Shown: positions 61,737-64,000 of the stretch, piece by piece
How positions within the stretch are numbered: position 1 is the first letter of the stretch
Layout: each line of letters starts with the position of its first letter
NCBI RefSeq assembly: GCF_040529065.1
Contig: NZ_CP132343.1
Span: 4,464,001 to 4,528,000, forward strand
From: Xanthomonas sacchari
GTDB taxonomy: Bacteria > Pseudomonadota > Gammaproteobacteria > Xanthomonadales > Xanthomonadaceae
Length of the DNA stretch: 64,000 nucleotides
Direction: 5' to 3'
Position numbers and translations under genes: made by a program
Notes under the pieces: model-generated
The model's input: the letters and a program-made list of their open reading frames with translations, nothing else
Database searches by the model: none
Told to the model about the DNA's origin: nothing

Positions 61737-64000
61737 GGCGCGCCTCCACGGTGAAGCCGGCACGCACGCGGGCATCGGCGCTGGAGCCGCCGATCCGCAC
61801 TTCGTAGCGCCCCGCCGGCACGACATACGCGCCGCGCGCGTCGTCGTACTGCCGCAGCGCCTGCTGTGCGTCCAATTCGAACGTCAGGGTCCGTCGCTCG
61901 CCCGGGGCGAGGTGCACACGCTGGAAGCCGCGCAGCGTTTGCTGCGCATCGCCCGGCGCGGCCGCCAGCCGTCGCACGTACAGCTGCGCGACTTCGTCGC
62001 CGGCGCGCTTGCCGGTGTTGGCCACCTCCACCTGCAGCTTGAGGCGGCCGTCGTCGGCGATGCGCGGCGCATCCAGGTGCAGCTTGCCGTAGTCGAAGCG
62101 CGTGTATGACAGCCCGTGGCCGAACGGATACAGCGGCGTGCCGCGGAAGTAGCGGTAGGTGCGGCCTTCCATCGCGTAGTCGTCGAAGGCGGGCAGCGCC
62201 TGGTCCGCCCGGTAGAACGTGACCGGCAGGCGACCGGCGGGATTGACCTCGCCGAACAGTGCCTGGCCCACCGCGGTGCCGCCGCGCTGCCCCGGATACC
62301 AGCTCATCAGGATCGCCGGCAGATGCGCCTGCGCCCAGTCCACCGCCAGCGCCGAGCCGCCGGTCAGCACCATCACCACCGGCTTGCCGGTGGCGTGCAG
62401 CGCTTCCAGCAGGGCGCGCTGCGGCGCCGGCAGGCGCAGGTCGGTGCGGTCGCCGCCAGCGAAGCCCGGGTAGTCCACCTTCATCTCTTCGCCCTCGACG
62501 TCGCCGGTCAGGCCGCCGACGAACACCACCACATCGGCGTTGCGCGCGGCATCCAGTGCCTCGTCGAACGGCGGCTTCGCCCCGGGCATGCGCCAGCCCA
62601 GGCGCACGCCCGCGTCGCGCTCGGCGTCGTAGTACTCCAGCTTCACCGCATAGGCGCGGCCCGCCTGCAGCTCCAGGTCCACGCCGTCGGCGCGCATGCG
62701 GTCGCTGTCGGTCCAGTGATCCAGCACCAGTTTGCCGTCCAGATAGAGGCGGAAGCCGTCGTCGGCCGCCGCCTCGATCCGGTAGCGGCCCGAGACCGGC
62801 GGCAGCAGCTGACCACTCCAGCGGATGCTGAAATGATCGTTGGGAATGCCCTGCCCCGGCCCCGCTTCGCCGCGGGCCAGCAGGTTGTCGGTCGGCGAGC
62901 CGCGGTCCCAGCGGAAGCCGATCTGCGCGTCGGTGCGGACCAACGCCGGCGTTCCCGACAGATCGGGCGTGCGGAAGTATTCGCCGCGCAGGCCGCGTTC
63001 CGGCGAGTCTGCCGAGGGCCGCAGATACGTCGGCTCGATCAGCGGCGTGGCGCCCGGATCGTCACGCCCTTCGACCAGATCCACGCCGCGCGCATAGCGC
63101 ACCTCGATGCCCTTGGCCGCGTCGCGGATGCCCTGCAGGATCGTCACCGGCGCCGCCGGCGTGCCGAAGTAGTTGCCGAGCAAGGCCATGGTGTCGTCGG
63201 CGGTCGGGCCGACCACGGCGATGCGCTTGAGCGTGCGCGAGAGCGGCAGCACGCCATCGTTCTTCAGCAGCACCAGCGATTCCTGCGCGGCCTGCAGGGC
63301 CAGCGCGTCGTGCGCGGGCACCTGGTTCACCGACGCCGGAATCCGCGCCCAGCGCACGCGCTCGGGTGGGTCGAACATGCCAAGCCGCATGCGCGCGGTG
63401 AACAGGCGCGTCACCGCATCGTCGATCTCCGCTTCGCCGATCAGCCCCTGGCGTACCGCCGCCGGCAGCGTGGCGTATTCCTGGCCGCACTCCAGTTCGG
63501 TGCCGTTCTTGACCGCCAGCGCCGCGGCGGCCTCGCGACTGGGCGCCAGATGGTGATGCTTCCAGATATCGACGATGGCCCAGCAGTCCGACACCACGTA
63601 GCCGGTGAAGCCCCAGTCGCGGCGCAACACGTCGCGCAGCAGGAACTGGCTGGCGCTGGCGGACTCGCCGTACACCCGGTTGTAGGCGCCCATCACCGCA
63701 TCCACCTTGCCCTCCTTCACCAGCGCCTCGAACGCCGGCAGGTAGGTGTCGTAGAGGTCGCGCTTGCTGGGGCGCGCGTCGAAGTGGTGGCGGTCGGCCT
63801 CCGGGCCGCTGTGCACGGCGAAATGCTTGGCGGTGGCGTCGAGCTTGCGGTACACCGGATCGTCGCCCTGCAATCCCTGCACGAAGGCCACGCCCATGCG
63901 CGCGGTGAGGTAGGGATCCTCGCCGTAGGTTTCCTGGCCGCGGCCCCAGCGCGGGTCGCGGAAGATGTTGATGTTCGGCGACCAGAAGGTCAGCCCCTGG
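61729..64000 (-). CDS. Glycoside hydrolase family 3 (beta-glucosidase/beta-xylosidase) with PA14 domain, N-terminus beyond window
   Basis: The frame is open to the right edge and already homologous there (SPNINIFRDPRWGRGQETYG), so the start lies outside. Visible: the (beta/alpha)8 barrel with KHFAVHSGPEADRH and the nucleophile Asp in VVSDCWAIVD, the alpha/beta sandwich (LVLLKNDGVLPLS), a PA14 insert (about GLRGEYFRTPDLSG to RLGWRMPG), and the C-terminal fibronectin-like domain. PA14-bearing GH3 enzymes often act on plant cell-wall oligosaccharides. Coupled to the transporter-GH43 gene. Confidence 0.92.
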   Translation of the reverse strand, partial: QGLTFWSPNINIFRDPRWGRGQETYGEDPYLTARMGVAFVQGLQGDDPVYRKLDATAKHFAVHSGPEADRHHFDARPSKRDLYDTYLPAFEALVKEGKVDAVMGAYNRVYGESASASQFLLRDVLRRDWGFTGYVVSDCWAIVDIWKHHHLAPSREAAAALAVKNGTELECGQEYATLPAAVRQGLIGEAEIDDAVTRLFTARMRLGMFDPPERVRWARIPASVNQVPAHDALALQAAQESLVLLKNDGVLPLSRTLKRIAVVGPTADDTMALLGNYFGTPAAPVTILQGIRDAAKGIEVRYARGVDLVEGRDDPGATPLIEPTYLRPSADSPERGLRGEYFRTPDLSGTPALVRTDAQIGFRWDRGSPTDNLLARGEAGPGQGIPNDHFSIRWSGQLLPPVSGRYRIEAAADDGFRLYLDGKLVLDHWTDSDRMRADGVDLELQAGRAYAVKLEYYDAERDAGVRLGWRMPGAKPPFDEALDAARNADVVVFVGGLTGDVEGEEMKVDYPGFAGGDRTDLRLPAPQRALLEALHATGKPVVMVLTGGSALAVDWAQAHLPAILMSWYPGQRGGTAVGQALFGEVNPAGRLPVTFYRADQALPAFDDYAMEGRTYRYFRGTPLYPFGHGLSYTRFDYGKLHLDAPRIADDGRLKLQVEVANTGKRAGDEVAQLYVRRLAAAPGDAQQTLRGFQRVHLAPGERRTLTFELDAQQALRQYDDARGAYVVPAGRYEVRIGGSSADARVRAGFTVEARRD

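Overview
This is a GC-rich chromosomal window whose content points to Xanthomonas. The evidence is an L-fuconate dehydratase whose catalytic residues fall at the same numbers as the characterised X. campestris enzyme, two proteins ending in the XVIPCD export domain of Xanthomonadaceae type IV secretion effectors, a large TonB-dependent receptor, and several families of short palindromic intergenic repeats. The genus call is an inference from gene content; I could not run a search. No rRNA, tRNA, CRISPR array or intact insertion sequence was recognised.

Layout. (1) 0-6.7 kb: L-fucose use. The end of a fucose permease and a mutarotase on + face a five-gene - strand operon (aldose dehydrogenase, lactonase, dehydrogenase, diketo-acid hydrolase, FucD) that covers the whole non-phosphorylated route from L-fucose to pyruvate and L-lactate. 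(2) 6.9-8.5 kb: small membrane protein, HAD phosphatase, proline-rich small protein. (3) 8.6-13.8 kb: glycerol regulon glpR-glpD-glpF-glpK with tandem operator-like half-sites. (4) 13.9-25.9 kb: mixed housekeeping (DUF1456 protein, HDOD protein, exonuclease III with a histone-like tail, acyltransferase, LysR/SDR divergent pair with a perfect inverted repeat between them, GAF-EAL protein, CPBP protease, PPOX protein). (5) 25.9-28.5 kb: an AT-rich insertion with two unrecognised genes. (6) 28.5-32.8 kb: split B12-dependent ribonucleotide reductase (nrdJb, nrdJa) around a histone H1-like gene, preceded by a tandem NrdR-box-like pair. (7) 33-45 kb: DegP-like protease, YqjD/E/K-like membrane operon, AI-2E family transporter, HAD phosphatases, M17 aminopeptidase, HglS/YdcJ, small proteins.

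(8) 45-59 kb is the most interesting part: a peptidoglycan-centred block. It holds a D-Ala-D-Ala dipeptidase, two predicted antibacterial effectors (lysozyme-like plus peptidoglycan-binding domains plus XVIPCD), an LprI-type lysozyme-inhibitor lipoprotein, two paralogous immunity-like proteins (one lipoprotein, one without a signal peptide), an AmiD-like amidase lipoprotein, a TonB receptor, an NlpC/P60 peptidase and a dipeptide epimerase. (9) 59.2-64 kb: hemicellulose use, with a GH3 enzyme (cut by the window edge) translationally coupled to an unusual single-chain fusion of a GPH sugar transporter with a GH43 glycosidase.

At least three palindromic repeat families are scattered between genes. 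Copies of one family have become part of the reading frames of exonuclease III and nrdJb.
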